From assembly GCA_046349515.1 (NCBI GenBank), contig JAXMCE010000004.1, positions 124,001-188,000 on the forward strand: DNA of 64,000 bases. Reading direction: 5' to 3'. Source of the DNA: JBGPGW01 sp046349515. GTDB taxonomy: Bacteria > Pseudomonadota > Alphaproteobacteria > CADEGL01. Shown here in pieces: positions 23,159-36,002 of the stretch. A program made the position numbers and the translations under genes. The notes under the pieces were generated by a model. That model was not told the DNA's origin. It saw only the letters and a program-made list of their open reading frames with translations, and searched no databases. Within the stretch, counting starts at the first letter, position 1. Every line of letters begins with the position of its first letter.

Positions 23159-24347
23159 ATGGCCGAGTCCACCCATCCCACGCCGCCCGAAGGCAAAGCG
23201 GCGGCGCGCATTGTGCCGCCTGGAGCCACGGCCGCGCTTGTCCTGGCGGACGGCACGACCTATTGGGGACAAGGACTTGGCGCTGTCGGGACGACTGTCG
23301 GGGAGGTGTGCTTCAACACCTCGATCACAGGCTACCAGGAAATCCTGACCGATCCCTCCTACGCCGGCCAGATCATCACCTTCACCTTCCCCCATATCGG
23401 CAATGTCGGCGCCAACCCCGACGATCACGAGACGGCGACGCCGGCCGCGCGCGGCCTCGTGCTCCGCGCCGACATCACCCAGCCCTCGAACTTTCGCGCG
23501 CGCCAGCATCTCGACGCGTGGCTCAAGTCGATGAACCTCATCGGCATCGCTGGCATCGACACGCGCAGCCTCACGCGGCGCATCCGGGATCTCGGCGCCC
23601 CCAACGGCGCCCTCTCGCACGTCGAGAGCGGCACGCCCGACATCGCCTCGCTCCGGGCGGAGGCGGCCGCGTGGGGCGGCCTCGAAGGCGTCGACCTCGC
23701 GATCGAGGTCACCTGCCGGCAGACTTACGAGTGGCAGGAGACGCGCTGGGCTCCCGGCAAGGGCTATGGCCAGCTGGGCGCGCCGCGCTTTCACGTCGTC
23801 GCCGTCGATTACGGGGCGAAGCGCAACATTCTCCGCTCGCTTGCAAGCTGCGGCTGCCGTGTCACGGTCGTGCCGGCCACCGCGACGGCCGAGGAGATCC
23901 TCGCGCGCAAGCCTGACGGCGTGTTCCTCTCGAACGGGCCGGCCGATCCCGCAGCCACGGGCGTCTATGCCATTCCCACTATCCGCGCCCTCCTGGCATC
24001 GGGCGTGCCAATCTTTGGTATCTGCCTCGGCCATCAGATCCTGGCCCTCGCGCTCGGCGGCCGCACGGCCAAGATGCACCACGGTCACAGGGGCGCCAAT
24101 CACCCGGTGAAGGATCTTGCGACCGGGCGTGTCGAGATCACCAGCCAGAATCACGGCTTCATGGTGGTTCCGGAATCGCTTCCGACCGACGTCGAAGTGA
24201 CCCACGTCTCGCTCTTCGACGGCACGAACGAGGGCATCCGGCACAAGACGAAGCCGGTGTTCAGCGTGCAGTACCATCCCGAGGCCTCGCCCGGACCGCA
24301 CGACAGCCACTACCTCTTCGAGCGGTTCGCCAGCCTCATGGACGCCC

Positions 24348-24355
<8 letters not shown>
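23159..24355 (+). CDS. carA: Carbamoyl-phosphate synthase small subunit CarA
   Basis: 398 residues. This glutamine amidotransferase subunit frees ammonia for CarB in arginine and pyrimidine synthesis. The N-terminal domain contains VCFNTSITGYQEILTDPSY and FTFPHIGNVG. The C-terminal class I GATase domain carries GICLGHQ with nucleophile Cys289, and the His/Glu of QYHPEASPGPHD. GAAGGA precedes the ATG. The last 8 bp overlap carB, so the subunits are translationally coupled. Confidence 0.98.
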
Positions 24356-27602
<3,247 letters not shown>

Positions 27603-27700
27603 CTTTTACCGAAGGCTGAGCCATGGTCGGCCGGGGCGTGCGATATGCCCCGCGCCCGACACCATCGTTACCCGATCGGAAACAACGAGTGTGACCGCCG

Positions 27701-28174
27701 ATGGAACGAGTTCCGATGACTGCAAACGGGTTCACCCGTCTTCAGGAGGAGTTGAAGAGGCTGAAGAGCGTCGAGCGCCCGCGCGTGCTCAAGGCGCTCG
27801 AAGAAGCGCGCGCCCACGGCGATCTGTCGGAGAACGCCGAGTACGAAGCGGCCCGGCACGAGCAGGGCTTGATCGAGGGACGGATCAGCGAACTCGAGAC
27901 GAAGACTCGCAACGCCCAAGTCATCGACGTGACCAAGCTGTCGGGCGATGACGTGAAATTCGGCGCGACCGTCCAGCTGCAGGACGTCGATGGCAACGCC
28001 AAGGTCACCTACCAGGTCGTCGGCGCGGACGAGGCCGACATCAAGGCTGGCCTTCTCTCGGTGACCTCTCCCTTGGGCCGCGCGCTCATCGGCAAGAGCG
28101 AAGGCGCCCTGCTCGAGGTCTCGGCTCCGGGCGGCGTCAAAACCTATGAGCTCCTCAAGGTCGAGTACAAATAG
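27701..28174 (+). CDS. greA: Transcription elongation factor GreA
   Basis: 157 residues, standard length. It rescues backtracked RNA polymerase by stimulating transcript cleavage. The N-terminal coiled coil carries the acidic tip motif GDLSENAEYEAAR. The C-terminal FKBP-like domain includes TYQVVGADEAD and SVTSPLGRALIGK. MERVPMT is the usual alphaproteobacterial N-terminus, which supports the ATG at 27701. It sits behind carAB in the conserved order of this group. Confidence 0.97.
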   Translation: MERVPMTANGFTRLQEELKRLKSVERPRVLKALEEARAHGDLSENAEYEAARHEQGLIEGRISELETKTRNAQVIDVTKLSGDDVKFGATVQLQDVDGNAKVTYQVVGADEADIKAGLLSVTSPLGRALIGKSEGALLEVSAPGGVKTYELLKVEYK

Positions 28175-28235
28175 GTTTGCACGCCTCCACGCAACCGCGG
28201 CCCTTTCACCGGTGCGAACGTCGTCTTGGGTGGTC

Positions 28236-29198
28236 ATGCCCGTGAAGATTTGGGGCATGACCGTCGGCCACGCCGGATTCGAGAGCCAGGCGCTGGGTCT
28301 CGCGGAGGCGTTGGGAGGGGACGTCACATTGAAGCGCGTCGAGCCCCGGTTTCCTTGGGCCTATGTTCCGCCGGGCTTGGCGCTCCCGTCACCAATCGCG
28401 ACAGTCGCGGACAGCGACCGGCTCGAGCCACCCTGGCCCGATGTTCTCATCAGTTGCGGCCGGCGCGTCGTGGGACTGGCTCTGGCCATCAAGCGTGACT
28501 CGGCAGGCAGGACACTCGCCGTTCACATCCAGGATCCGCTCGTCAACCCGCGGCGCTTCGATCTCGTCGTGGCCCCCGCCCATGACGGGGTCCGCGGCGA
28601 CAACGTGGTCGTCACGCGCGGCGCCATCCACCGCGTCACGCGAGAAAAGCTCGCGACCGCCGCAACGGAATTCGGCCCCTCGCTCGCCCACCTGCCGCGC
28701 CCGCTCATCGCGGTGCTCATCGGCGGATCGAATCGCCGTTACCGGATGACGTCGGCCGCGATCCAGGCCCTCGGCGATTCACTCGTCTCTCTCACCGATC
28801 GTCACGGCGCGGGCCTCGCGATCACCGCCTCGCGGCGGACCGGGCCGGAGCATCTCGCCGCATTGCGCGGGAAGCTCGCCGGTCGGCCCGCCGTCTTTTG
28901 GGACGGCACCGGTGCCAATCCGTATTTCGGCTACCTCGCCCTGGCCGACGCGATCGTCGTCACGGAGGATTCCGTTTCGATGACGTCCGAAGCCGCCGCG
29001 ACCGGCAAGCCTGTTTATGTCGCCGCTTTGGAGGGCGGGGGTCCGCGCTTTGCCCGCTTCCATGCGGCGCTGCGCGAGGCCGGCGTCACTCGCCCGTTGG
29101 ATGGGACATTCGCGCGCTGGAGCTACGAGCCGATCGATGACACGGCGGCGGCCGTCCGGGAGATCCGCCGCCTCTTGGCGCAGCGAAACGGCCGCTGA
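28236..29198 (+). CDS. ELM1/GtrOC1 family protein (DUF1022-like, GT-B fold)
   Basis: 320 residues. The family is named after plant mitochondrial fission factor ELM1; bacterial members have an unknown role and a predicted glycosyltransferase-B-like fold. Visible are GHAGFESQALGLAEAL near the start, IQDPLVNPRRFDLVVAPAHDGV, VLIGGSNRRYRM and VVTEDSVSMTSEAAATGKPVY near the C-terminus. The ATG at 28236 begins the conserved region; an earlier start would overlap greA. The greA-ELM1 neighbourhood is usual in alphaproteobacteria. Convergent with the kinase gene. Confidence 0.85.
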   Translation: MPVKIWGMTVGHAGFESQALGLAEALGGDVTLKRVEPRFPWAYVPPGLALPSPIATVADSDRLEPPWPDVLISCGRRVVGLALAIKRDSAGRTLAVHIQDPLVNPRRFDLVVAPAHDGVRGDNVVVTRGAIHRVTREKLATAATEFGPSLAHLPRPLIAVLIGGSNRRYRMTSAAIQALGDSLVSLTDRHGAGLAITASRRTGPEHLAALRGKLAGRPAVFWDGTGANPYFGYLALADAIVVTEDSVSMTSEAAATGKPVYVAALEGGGPRFARFHAALREAGVTRPLDGTFARWSYEPIDDTAAAVREIRRLLAQRNGR

Positions 29199-29238
29199 CG
29201 GCGATCCCGAGCCGCCTCCGCACCAGACCGACGTCTTC

Positions 29239-30462
29239 TCACGCCGATGTCTTGAGGCGCTGAGGCGGCAGCCGCACCGTAACCGTCGTTCCGCGCCCCC
29301 GCGCCGTTTCGATGTCGAGCACACCGCCCAAAAGGCGCACGAGCGATTCGGCAATCGAGAGGCCGAGACCCGATCCCGTGAACCGGCGCGCGGTCGAGTC
29401 GTCCAATTGCCGGAACGGTTCGAGCGCCGCCGGCACCTCATCGGGCTCCATGCCGATGCCCGTGTCTTTCACCACGACCGCCGGTTGTCCGTCGGGATCG
29501 ATCATGGCGCGGACCGTGACGCGCCCGCCGGACGGCGTGAATTTGATGGCATTGGACGTGAGATTCAGCAGGATCTGGCGGCACGCGCGCGGATCGGCCT
29601 CGATCCACAAGGGAGCGCTGCCGCCGTCAATCGACAGTGCCACGCCCTTGCCCGCAGCGGTCGAATCGAGGGTGTCGAACACGCTCCGGACGATCGCCGT
29701 GACGTCGACGCGCTCGTCGCGGAGCTCGAAGCGTCCGGCCGCGATCTTCGAGAGATCGAGGATGTCGGAGACGATTTGGAGAAGATGGCGGCCACTTTCG
29801 CCGATCCGCTTCGCGGCATCCACGTGGCGATCGATCGCATCCGGGCCATAGACGTTCTGCTCGATGAGCTCGGCAAAGCCGAGGATGGCGTTGAGCGGCG
29901 TCCGCAGCTCATGGCTCATATTGGCAAGAAAAGTGTCCTTCATGCGGTCGGCGGCATCGGCGTTCTGCTTGGCGGATGACAATTCGCGTTCGATCGCCTT
30001 GCGTTGGGTGATATCCACCGCGACCGTGACGATGTGGCTCACATGTCCTCGCGAATCCTTGAGCGGGACTTTCGTCGTGAGCCAGGAGCGCATTACTCCC
30101 GCGGCGTCCGCATAAGACTCCTCGATGGAATCCACCGGCTCACCCGTCGCGATCACCTGCTGGTCGATCCCGCGCGTATAGGCGCCATAGCTGTGCCCGA
30201 GGAGCTCGTCCGCGGTCCGGCCGACCGCGCGCCCGCTCGTCGTGCCGTACAGGCGCGCCTGGTAGGCGTTCATGAAGACGTAGCGGCTGGCGAGATCCTT
30301 GCAATTGATGATCGCCGGCACCGCGTCGATCACGGCCTGGAGCGTCTCGAGATCGGCTGTCCGGCGATCGCGAGGCTTTCGCCCAAACCAAACGTGGCAC
30401 AGGGCGGCACCCACGGAAGCGCCCCCGAGCGACGCCAGGACAATCCAGACCCAGACCCCCAC
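29239..30462 (-). CDS. PAS-containing sensor histidine kinase, PleC/DivJ-like
   Basis: 407 residues. There is one N-terminal membrane segment (about 4-25), a PAS domain with PAC end (about 38-155, closing with VAVDITQRKA), and a HisKA domain with phospho-acceptor His184 in FLANMSHELRTPLNAILGF. The HATPase_c domain has the N box NLTSNAIKFTPSGG, G1 VKDTGIGM, the F-box region PFRQLDDS and G2 GSGLGLS, all intact. No response regulator is adjacent, so it is an orphan kinase. The HisKA segment resembles the PleC/DivJ group. It is convergent with ELM1 and divergent from the 2OG oxygenase gene. Confidence 0.9.
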   Translation of the reverse strand: MGVWVWIVLASLGGASVGAALCHVWFGRKPRDRRTADLETLQAVIDAVPAIINCKDLASRYVFMNAYQARLYGTTSGRAVGRTADELLGHSYGAYTRGIDQQVIATGEPVDSIEESYADAAGVMRSWLTTKVPLKDSRGHVSHIVTVAVDITQRKAIERELSSAKQNADAADRMKDTFLANMSHELRTPLNAILGFAELIEQNVYGPDAIDRHVDAAKRIGESGRHLLQIVSDILDLSKIAAGRFELRDERVDVTAIVRSVFDTLDSTAAGKGVALSIDGGSAPLWIEADPRACRQILLNLTSNAIKFTPSGGRVTVRAMIDPDGQPAVVVKDTGIGMEPDEVPAALEPFRQLDDSTARRFTGSGLGLSIAESLVRLLGGVLDIETARGRGTTVTVRLPPQRLKTSA

Positions 30463-30699
30463 CGCACGACCTCGCCATCGGAGAAGCGGCCCGCCTACAG
30501 TAACGGAAAGTCGCCCAGCCGACCAACGGCCCTACGGAAGCCTCCGATGACCATCGGCTGCCGGCTCACCGCGGGCCACGGGAGCGCGGGGTCGCGTTCG
30601 CATCACAATCGCTCCGCCGGTAGCCCATCCGTGCCATGGGTGATAGTCTGCGCCGGGCCTTTGCCCGCCGGTGAATGAACAGCGGCGTTTCGGAACCCG

Positions 30700-31323
30700 A
30701 TGTCCGCACTGAATCTCGAACGTCTGAGGCACGCGGAGCTTGTGAGCGAGCCGTTTTGCTTCGTCATCGTGCCGGGTTTCATCCGGCCGGAGGCGCTGGC
30801 CGCGATCAACCGCGACTACCCGGCGATGAGTCGCGCCGGCAGCTTTCCTGTCTCGACACTCCGTTACGGCCCCGCCTTCGCGTCCCTCATCGACGAGCTG
30901 CAGGGTCCGGCCATGCGGAGCGCGATCGAAGAAGCGTTCGGCATCGACCTCGAGGGCCGGCCGACCATGGTGACCGTCCGCGGCCGATGCCGCTCCCGCG
31001 ACGGAGCGATCCACACCGATTCGGTGACGAAGATCATCACGGTGCTCATCTATATGAATGGCGGCTGGGAGGCGCCCGGCGGACGCCTGAGGATGCTGCG
31101 CTCGGGAACCGACATCGAAGATTTCGTTGCCGAAGTGCCGCCGGTCGAAGGCACGCTTCTCGCCTTCCGGCGAAGCGATAACTCCTTCCATGGCCACAAG
31201 CCCTTCGAGGGAGAACGGCGCTCGATCCAGCTCAACTGGGTGACGAGCGGGGATGTCGTGCGGAAGGAACTCGCGCGCCACCGCCTTTCGGCCTTCGTCA
31301 AGACGATCAATCCTTTCGCCTGA
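30700..31323 (+). CDS. 2-oxoglutarate/Fe(II)-dependent oxygenase-like protein
   Basis: 207 residues. The iron-binding triad of the superfamily can be placed: His105 and Asp107 in IHTDS, and a distal His at 164 or 166 in SFHGHKPFEGERRSIQLNW, whose Arg173/174 could bind 2-oxoglutarate. The spacing and the GGRLRML strand resemble the prolyl-4-hydroxylase-like 2OG-FeII_Oxy_3 group. The substrate is unknown. The next gene starts 3 bp after its stop, so the two are almost certainly one operon and may work together. Confidence 0.78.
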   Translation: MSALNLERLRHAELVSEPFCFVIVPGFIRPEALAAINRDYPAMSRAGSFPVSTLRYGPAFASLIDELQGPAMRSAIEEAFGIDLEGRPTMVTVRGRCRSRDGAIHTDSVTKIITVLIYMNGGWEAPGGRLRMLRSGTDIEDFVAEVPPVEGTLLAFRRSDNSFHGHKPFEGERRSIQLNWVTSGDVVRKELARHRLSAFVKTINPFA

Positions 31324-31326
31324 CCT

Positions 31327-33234
31327 ATGGCTCTTCGGATCGAGACGTTCAGCAACGCCAAGGGCGGCAACTGTTTCTTCAAGGCGATCGGCCATCCGGC
31401 GGTGCGGGATGACGCCGAGCGCCTGTTGGCATCGCTGGCCTCCGCTTCGTCGGTGGCTCTCTACGACCCCTTCGGTTTTGCCGAGGGGTTCGCCGAGCTC
31501 TTTCCGCTCGGCCGGATCGCCATCGATGCCGTCTATGTGCAGGATGTCGAACGCGTCGGACGTCCGGTCTTGGGGCGCAACGCCCAACCGGTGACGGATC
31601 TTGGCGCGAGCAAGGCGCAGGCGCTTTTCCTCGTCGCCTTCGATGCCCAGCGCGGGCTCGACCACGTCCGGCACCTCATTCCCTCCGGGATGGGCATCCA
31701 CACGCTCGACGCCATGCGCATTCCGGACGACGCGCTCACCAACCCCAAGCGCTACCTCGATCCGATCAACTTCGCGACGAACTTTGCCTTTTTCCGAGAC
31801 GAGGGCGGCCACCACACGCGCCTTGTCACGGCCAACTACTGGGCCGGCTACGGAGCGCGGAATGTCGAGCTGTGGCTCCATCTTTTCGATGGAGACGGGC
31901 GGGCGCTGGCCAGCTGGCGCGAATCCCCGGGCGCACATGCCGGCAGCGCCGTCGTCCTCGACAGTCGAGAGATCCGCGCGCGACTCGGGCTCGGGCCTTT
32001 CACGGGCCAACTCTTCATCCATGTGATCGGCGCCGCCGGGCACGACGTCGTCAAGTACGCGCTCGACACCTACGGTGACGACCCGCGGGTCCTCTCGTGC
32101 ACGCACGATGCCAATGCCTGGCCCGCGGATCTCTATGCGGGCCTGCCGGCGCCGGATGCGGGTGAACGCGTGATCCTGTGGGTGCAGAACAGCCATCCGC
32201 GCGCGATCCCGCCTGGGAGCATCGGCCTCAACCTCATGGGGTCGACGGAGGTACGCCGGCTCGACCGCACCATCGGCCCCTTCGCGACCCACGCGCTCGA
32301 TATCGCAACGCTCCTGCCCGATGCGCGCTGGCCCGCCCAGGTCGAGATCCAGGCCGGCCGCCATTTCGTGCGGCCGCGGTATGAAGTGCTCGGACCCGGA
32401 GAACGCCGACGCATCGCGCATCCGAACGTCGAGCGCACTGATCTCTCGCCCGATCCGCGGATCGCGGAGCTGGGCAATCTCATGGGCAAGGGCTACCTCT
32501 TGCCCGCGCCGATCCTGCCTCTCGACCGGTTCGCGACGTCCGTCCTTCCGACACCCATGAGCACGGCGCAAAGCGAGCTGCCCATTGCACTCGTGGCTTA
32601 TGACCCGGAAGGTCGCGAAGTCGCGCGCCACCGCTTCGGCCGCCTGCCTCGCCACCACCGGACCACGCTCGACATGGACTCGATCGTCGATGGCAATCTC
32701 GGCCAAGGCTTCGGCCATCTCGAACTTGTCTATGACTTCGCCGAGGGCGGAGCCGCCGACGGCTGGCTCCATGGTCTCTTCCGCTACCTCGACCGCCGGA
32801 ACGGCCACCGGGCCGAGACGAGCTTCGGCGCCCACATTTTCAACACTGTCCTCACCTACCGCAGCGAGCCCCAGTCGTATGTCGGGCCGCCGCCGGGTCT
32901 CAGCACGCGTCTTTTCCTCCGCCTCGGCCCCTCGCCCCTCGAGACGATGTGCCATCTCATCTATCCCGCCTCGACCCCCTGGCACGGCCAGTCGGAGACC
33001 GATCTCATCCTCCAGCGCGGCGATGGCCAAGAGGTGGCGCGCCGCCGCCTTGCCATTCCTTGTGGCGGGTCGAGGCACATTCACTACGGCGAAACTTTCT
33101 CCGCGGCCGAACGGCGCGAGGCCGGCGAGGCCGCCGCCATCATCATCCGCGACGTGAGCTGCCGCCTCTTCGGCTATCACGGACTCGCGAATGCCGAGGG
33201 GGCGTTCAGCCTCGATCACATGTTCGGATTCTAG
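31327..33234 (+). CDS. Unrecognised 635-residue protein with four degenerate repeats
   Basis: No family is recognised. There is no signal peptide or membrane segment. The first ~165 residues look mixed alpha/beta. From about 165 to the end, stretches rich in short hydrophobic strands recur. Four of them carry a similar turn-and-strand motif: DGRALASWR (190-198), EVRRLDR (308-314), EGREVARHR (428-436) and DGQEVARRR (566-574). The first three are followed within about 20 residues by an LD element (AVVLD, HALD, TTLD). This suggests tandem beta-sandwich modules. Conserved-looking His/Asp clusters exist (GGHHTR, HIHYG), but no active site can be named. It starts 3 bp after the 2OG oxygenase gene. 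Confidence 0.7.
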   Translation: MALRIETFSNAKGGNCFFKAIGHPAVRDDAERLLASLASASSVALYDPFGFAEGFAELFPLGRIAIDAVYVQDVERVGRPVLGRNAQPVTDLGASKAQALFLVAFDAQRGLDHVRHLIPSGMGIHTLDAMRIPDDALTNPKRYLDPINFATNFAFFRDEGGHHTRLVTANYWAGYGARNVELWLHLFDGDGRALASWRESPGAHAGSAVVLDSREIRARLGLGPFTGQLFIHVIGAAGHDVVKYALDTYGDDPRVLSCTHDANAWPADLYAGLPAPDAGERVILWVQNSHPRAIPPGSIGLNLMGSTEVRRLDRTIGPFATHALDIATLLPDARWPAQVEIQAGRHFVRPRYEVLGPGERRRIAHPNVERTDLSPDPRIAELGNLMGKGYLLPAPILPLDRFATSVLPTPMSTAQSELPIALVAYDPEGREVARHRFGRLPRHHRTTLDMDSIVDGNLGQGFGHLELVYDFAEGGAADGWLHGLFRYLDRRNGHRAETSFGAHIFNTVLTYRSEPQSYVGPPPGLSTRLFLRLGPSPLETMCHLIYPASTPWHGQSETDLILQRGDGQEVARRRLAIPCGGSRHIHYGETFSAAERREAGEAAAIIIRDVSCRLFGYHGLANAEGAFSLDHMFGF

Positions 33235-33287
33235 GCCCCGATCCGGCCCTCGGTGGAGCAGGGCGCGCGTGCGCCCGCGGGCCCCTC

Positions 33288-33797
33288 TCAGACCGGGAAG
33301 ACGATCGCGTTCGGGATGATGAGGCTGTCGTAGACGCAGTGGCGCTCGCGCAACCGCAGCGCACCACCTGTCCGTGCGAAACGGTCGACGTACATTCCCG
33401 CCTGGAGAATCTGGGACGGCCGCTCCAATTCCGTCTGCACCACCATGTAGTTGGCACGGGCGTGGATCGTCCCGTCGTCCGCAACGTCGAGAATGCGGGC
33501 CGGCCCCAGGAAATGGCGGAGATACCGGGATGCGAAGGTCGTTGTCTTCAAGATCGCGAGCGCCCGGTCCTTGAGCATGCCGCGCCCTTCGCAATAGACG
33601 AGGCCGAGCGGCAGGTTCGCGTCGAAATTCTCGCGCGCGGTGATCCGATAGAGCGCATCTTCGGTGAAGTAATCGACCCACCGGTCGAGATCGTACTCGT
33701 CGAGCGTGTTGGCATACTCGGCGTTGAACTCTTCAAGCTCGAAGCGCAACTCGCGCAGCTGCGCGGGGCTTGCCGAGCGGGCGGAGCGAGCGGTCAT
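33288..33797 (-). CDS. Ring-hydroxylating oxygenase beta subunit
   Basis: 169 residues of the small (beta) subunit family of aromatic-ring-hydroxylating oxygenases, which has an NTF2/SnoaL-like fold and a structural role. Visible are EFNAEYANTLDEYDLDRWVDYFTEDALYRI at the N-terminus and the C-terminal RERHCVYDSLIIPNAIVFPV. The ATG overlaps the stop of the alpha-subunit gene (ATGA). It ends the ferredoxin-alpha-beta run. The substrate is unknown; salicylate, anthranilate and related hydroxylases have this type of beta subunit. Confidence 0.9.
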   Translation of the reverse strand: MTARSARSASPAQLRELRFELEEFNAEYANTLDEYDLDRWVDYFTEDALYRITARENFDANLPLGLVYCEGRGMLKDRALAILKTTTFASRYLRHFLGPARILDVADDGTIHARANYMVVQTELERPSQILQAGMYVDRFARTGGALRLRERHCVYDSLIIPNAIVFPV

Positions 33798-35083
33798 ACG
33801 CCGACCACCTCGCGCCAGTGGCGATACATGGAGCGGATCGCAGCTTCGGTGATGAGGTGCTTGGCCGTCCCCTCCTCGGCCCCGCCGAGCTCGGTGATGG
33901 CGACGCCGTCGCGGGTGCGTCTGAGACCGTCCTGCACGTATTCGATGGCCTCGCTGTCCTCGATCCCGAGGAAGCCCGACGGGCCCATGAGGTTGGCTTG
34001 CCGTAAGCGATGGCGCGTCATCGCGTCGTCATCGTCCTCGTAGCCGAACATCGTCCAATAGAGGTCGAAGGCATGCGGCCCGCGGGGCACGATCCGACGC
34101 ACGCCGAGCGTATTCAGCTCGCGCTGGATGATGAGGTTCGGCCAGAAGGTCTGCATCGTGACGGTCCAAGGCTCGCGGAACTCCGGCACGAAGTCGAGGA
34201 TGCGTTCGTCCGACAGCGTCAAGCCTTCGATGAAGGCGCGGCCCATCTGTCGCGCGGCGTTGGGATCGACGGGTGCCGTGCCGCGCGTCGCTCCCATCGC
34301 GCCGTGCCGGCCCGAGGGATCGACCATCATCGCGGAGTTGGCGCCAGCGCGCATGAGGCCGAAAGTCACGAGATACACGTGCAGCAGCGTCGCGTGGTAC
34401 GGGTCCTTGAGGTTCTCGTGATAGAGCTTCCAATTGCCGGGGATGGTGTTGCGATAGTAGCCGTGGAGGCGCAAGGGCCGGCCGTTGAAGACCGTGTCAT
34501 AGACCTCGAGCATGTCCGCGCCGAGATAGTCCTCGATCGTGGGCATGTCCTCGGCGAAGGACGCGAAGATGGCGCCGCCGCGCGTCGTCACGTTGAGCGC
34601 CCGCAACCCATGCGCTTCCGGCTTGAAGCCAGCCGGATATCCGCCCTGTCCCTTGAGCCCGCGGCGGAACGGAATCCCGATCAGCTTGCCCGAGAGATCG
34701 TAGGTCCATTGATGATAGGGGCAGACGAGCGTCTTCGCGTTGCCCCGCGAGGCGCGGCAGAATTCGGCGCCGCGATGCGAGCAGCGATTGTGCACGACAT
34801 GAACGCGGCCATCCACGCCGCGCGTCACGATGACCTGGGTTTCACCGACGCTCGACCGGACGAAGTCACCCGGCTTTGGAATCTCCGTCTCGAGCGCCAC
34901 GTAGTTCCAGGTCGGCCCCTCGAAGATGCGGTCGATCTCGCGCCGGTAGATCTCCTCGCTCGTATAGACCCAGTCCGGCATGCGCGTGAGATCGCCCTCG
35001 GGCCAGACGAAGGATTGAGGTTCGCCTCTCCCCTCCGGGGATCCGTTGCCCGTCCGGCTTCGCTCTCCCGCCTCGGTCGCCAT
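33794..35083 (-). CDS. Ring-hydroxylating oxygenase alpha subunit (Rieske)
   Basis: 429 residues from the ATG at 35083, which has GGGAGG 5 nt upstream; an in-frame start at 35113 is less likely. Rieske ligands are Cys101-His103 and Cys121-His124 (CSH...CPYH). The catalytic iron site is Asp227, His230 and His235 in ENLKDPYHATLLH, the classical Asp-bridged arrangement of ring dioxygenases. The overall sequence reads like salicylate-5-hydroxylase or anthranilate-dioxygenase large subunits, but the substrate cannot be fixed. The small subunit and a Rieske ferredoxin are encoded alongside; no ferredoxin reductase is. Confidence 0.92.
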   Translation of the reverse strand: MATEAGERSRTGNGSPEGRGEPQSFVWPEGDLTRMPDWVYTSEEIYRREIDRIFEGPTWNYVALETEIPKPGDFVRSSVGETQVIVTRGVDGRVHVVHNRCSHRGAEFCRASRGNAKTLVCPYHQWTYDLSGKLIGIPFRRGLKGQGGYPAGFKPEAHGLRALNVTTRGGAIFASFAEDMPTIEDYLGADMLEVYDTVFNGRPLRLHGYYRNTIPGNWKLYHENLKDPYHATLLHVYLVTFGLMRAGANSAMMVDPSGRHGAMGATRGTAPVDPNAARQMGRAFIEGLTLSDERILDFVPEFREPWTVTMQTFWPNLIIQRELNTLGVRRIVPRGPHAFDLYWTMFGYEDDDDAMTRHRLRQANLMGPSGFLGIEDSEAIEYVQDGLRRTRDGVAITELGGAEEGTAKHLITEAAIRSMYRHWREVVGV

Positions 35084-35168
35084 CGCTGCCTCCCAGCGCG
35101 CCGCGCGATTCAACGCTGCGCGTCTACGCTAATGGATCGGTTCCCACATCGCAAAGGGACCCGATCGT

Positions 35169-35483
35169 CTATTTCTCCGGCACATCGACCAGGACATCAT
35201 CGCCCTCGATCTTGACCGCATAGGTCTTGACGTCGTCCTCGACGGGGACGCCTTGGGCCTTGCCGGTCGGAATATGAAAGCGCCCCTGATGCAGGGGGCA
35301 TTCGACGTATTCCCCTTCGACATAGCCATCCGAAAGAAACGCGAATTCGTGGGTGCAAATGTTGGACGTCGCGTAACACCGGTCGCCGATGCGGAAGAGT
35401 GCCAGGGGACAGCCGTTCGCCTCGACGCCCAGGGCAGCGTCTTCTTTCACATCCCCTTTTGCGGCAACGCGATGCCAAGCCAT
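35169..35483 (-). CDS. Rieske-type ferredoxin
   Basis: 104 residues. The [2Fe-2S] Rieske ligands are Cys43-His45 (CTH) and Cys62-His65 (CPLH). Its length and sequence fit the electron-carrier ferredoxins of three-component ring-hydroxylating oxygenases. It is transcribed just ahead of the alpha and beta genes (85 bp gap) and presumably donates electrons to them. It is divergent from the ABM-like gene, with a 134-bp shared upstream region. Confidence 0.93.
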   Translation of the reverse strand: MAWHRVAAKGDVKEDAALGVEANGCPLALFRIGDRCYATSNICTHEFAFLSDGYVEGEYVECPLHQGRFHIPTGKAQGVPVEDDVKTYAVKIEGDDVLVDVPEK

Positions 35484-35617
35484 GTCTTGCTCCGTTCCAT
35501 CATCCTTCGCGGGTGCCGGAGCATAGCGGCCGCGCGCGCCCGGCGGTAGGGCGCGCTTGACCCCGGTGGCGCGGGCACCCTACGGTCCTCGCACCGCGAC
35601 GATGAGGGAGAGCGACG

Positions 35618-35986
35618 ATGGCGTTGGAACCGTTGGCGAAGAAAGGCCACTTCTTCCACATCTATGATTTTCGCGTCCTGCCGGGCAAGGGCGAAGAGTT
35701 CATTCGGCTCTTCAACGAATTCGACTATTCGGACGAGAATCCCATGCACAAATCGCCGGCCCAGGTGAAAGACGGCGTGCTGTGCCGCGATGTGACGGAC
35801 CCGGATCACTTCTATCTCATCGGCGAGTGGCGCGACATCAAGATCCATGCCGCGATCCGCAAGATCCTCGCGGAGGAGATGAAGCCGCAATTCGTCACCC
35901 TCATCGAAGGGAAGAAGTTCGTGCCGACCTATGCCGAAATCGTCTCCGCGACCCCGCAGGACGTCCTCGACAAGGCCAGCGCCTAG
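35618..35986 (+). CDS. ABM-like dimeric alpha-beta barrel protein
   Basis: 122 residues. The pattern of strand, helix starting PGKGEEFIRLFNEF, central strands (DPDHFYLIGEWRDIKIH) and second helix resembles antibiotic-biosynthesis-monooxygenase (ABM) or related ferredoxin-like dimers. Assignment rests on pattern, not on a diagnostic motif. GAGGGAGAG precedes the ATG. It lies on the opposite strand inside the oxygenase/molybdenum-hydroxylase block, so it may serve the same pathway. Confidence 0.6.
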   Translation: MALEPLAKKGHFFHIYDFRVLPGKGEEFIRLFNEFDYSDENPMHKSPAQVKDGVLCRDVTDPDHFYLIGEWRDIKIHAAIRKILAEEMKPQFVTLIEGKKFVPTYAEIVSATPQDVLDKASA

Positions 35987-36002
35987 GCAAGCCGAACGCG
36001 GA

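Noticed and set aside
30532..33681. Minus-strand open frame of about 1050 codons opposite the 2OG/635-residue pair
   Set aside because: It also spans part of the beta-subunit locus. Its composition is that of a codon-bias shadow. The plus-strand pair has a proper oxygenase triad and tight operon spacing.
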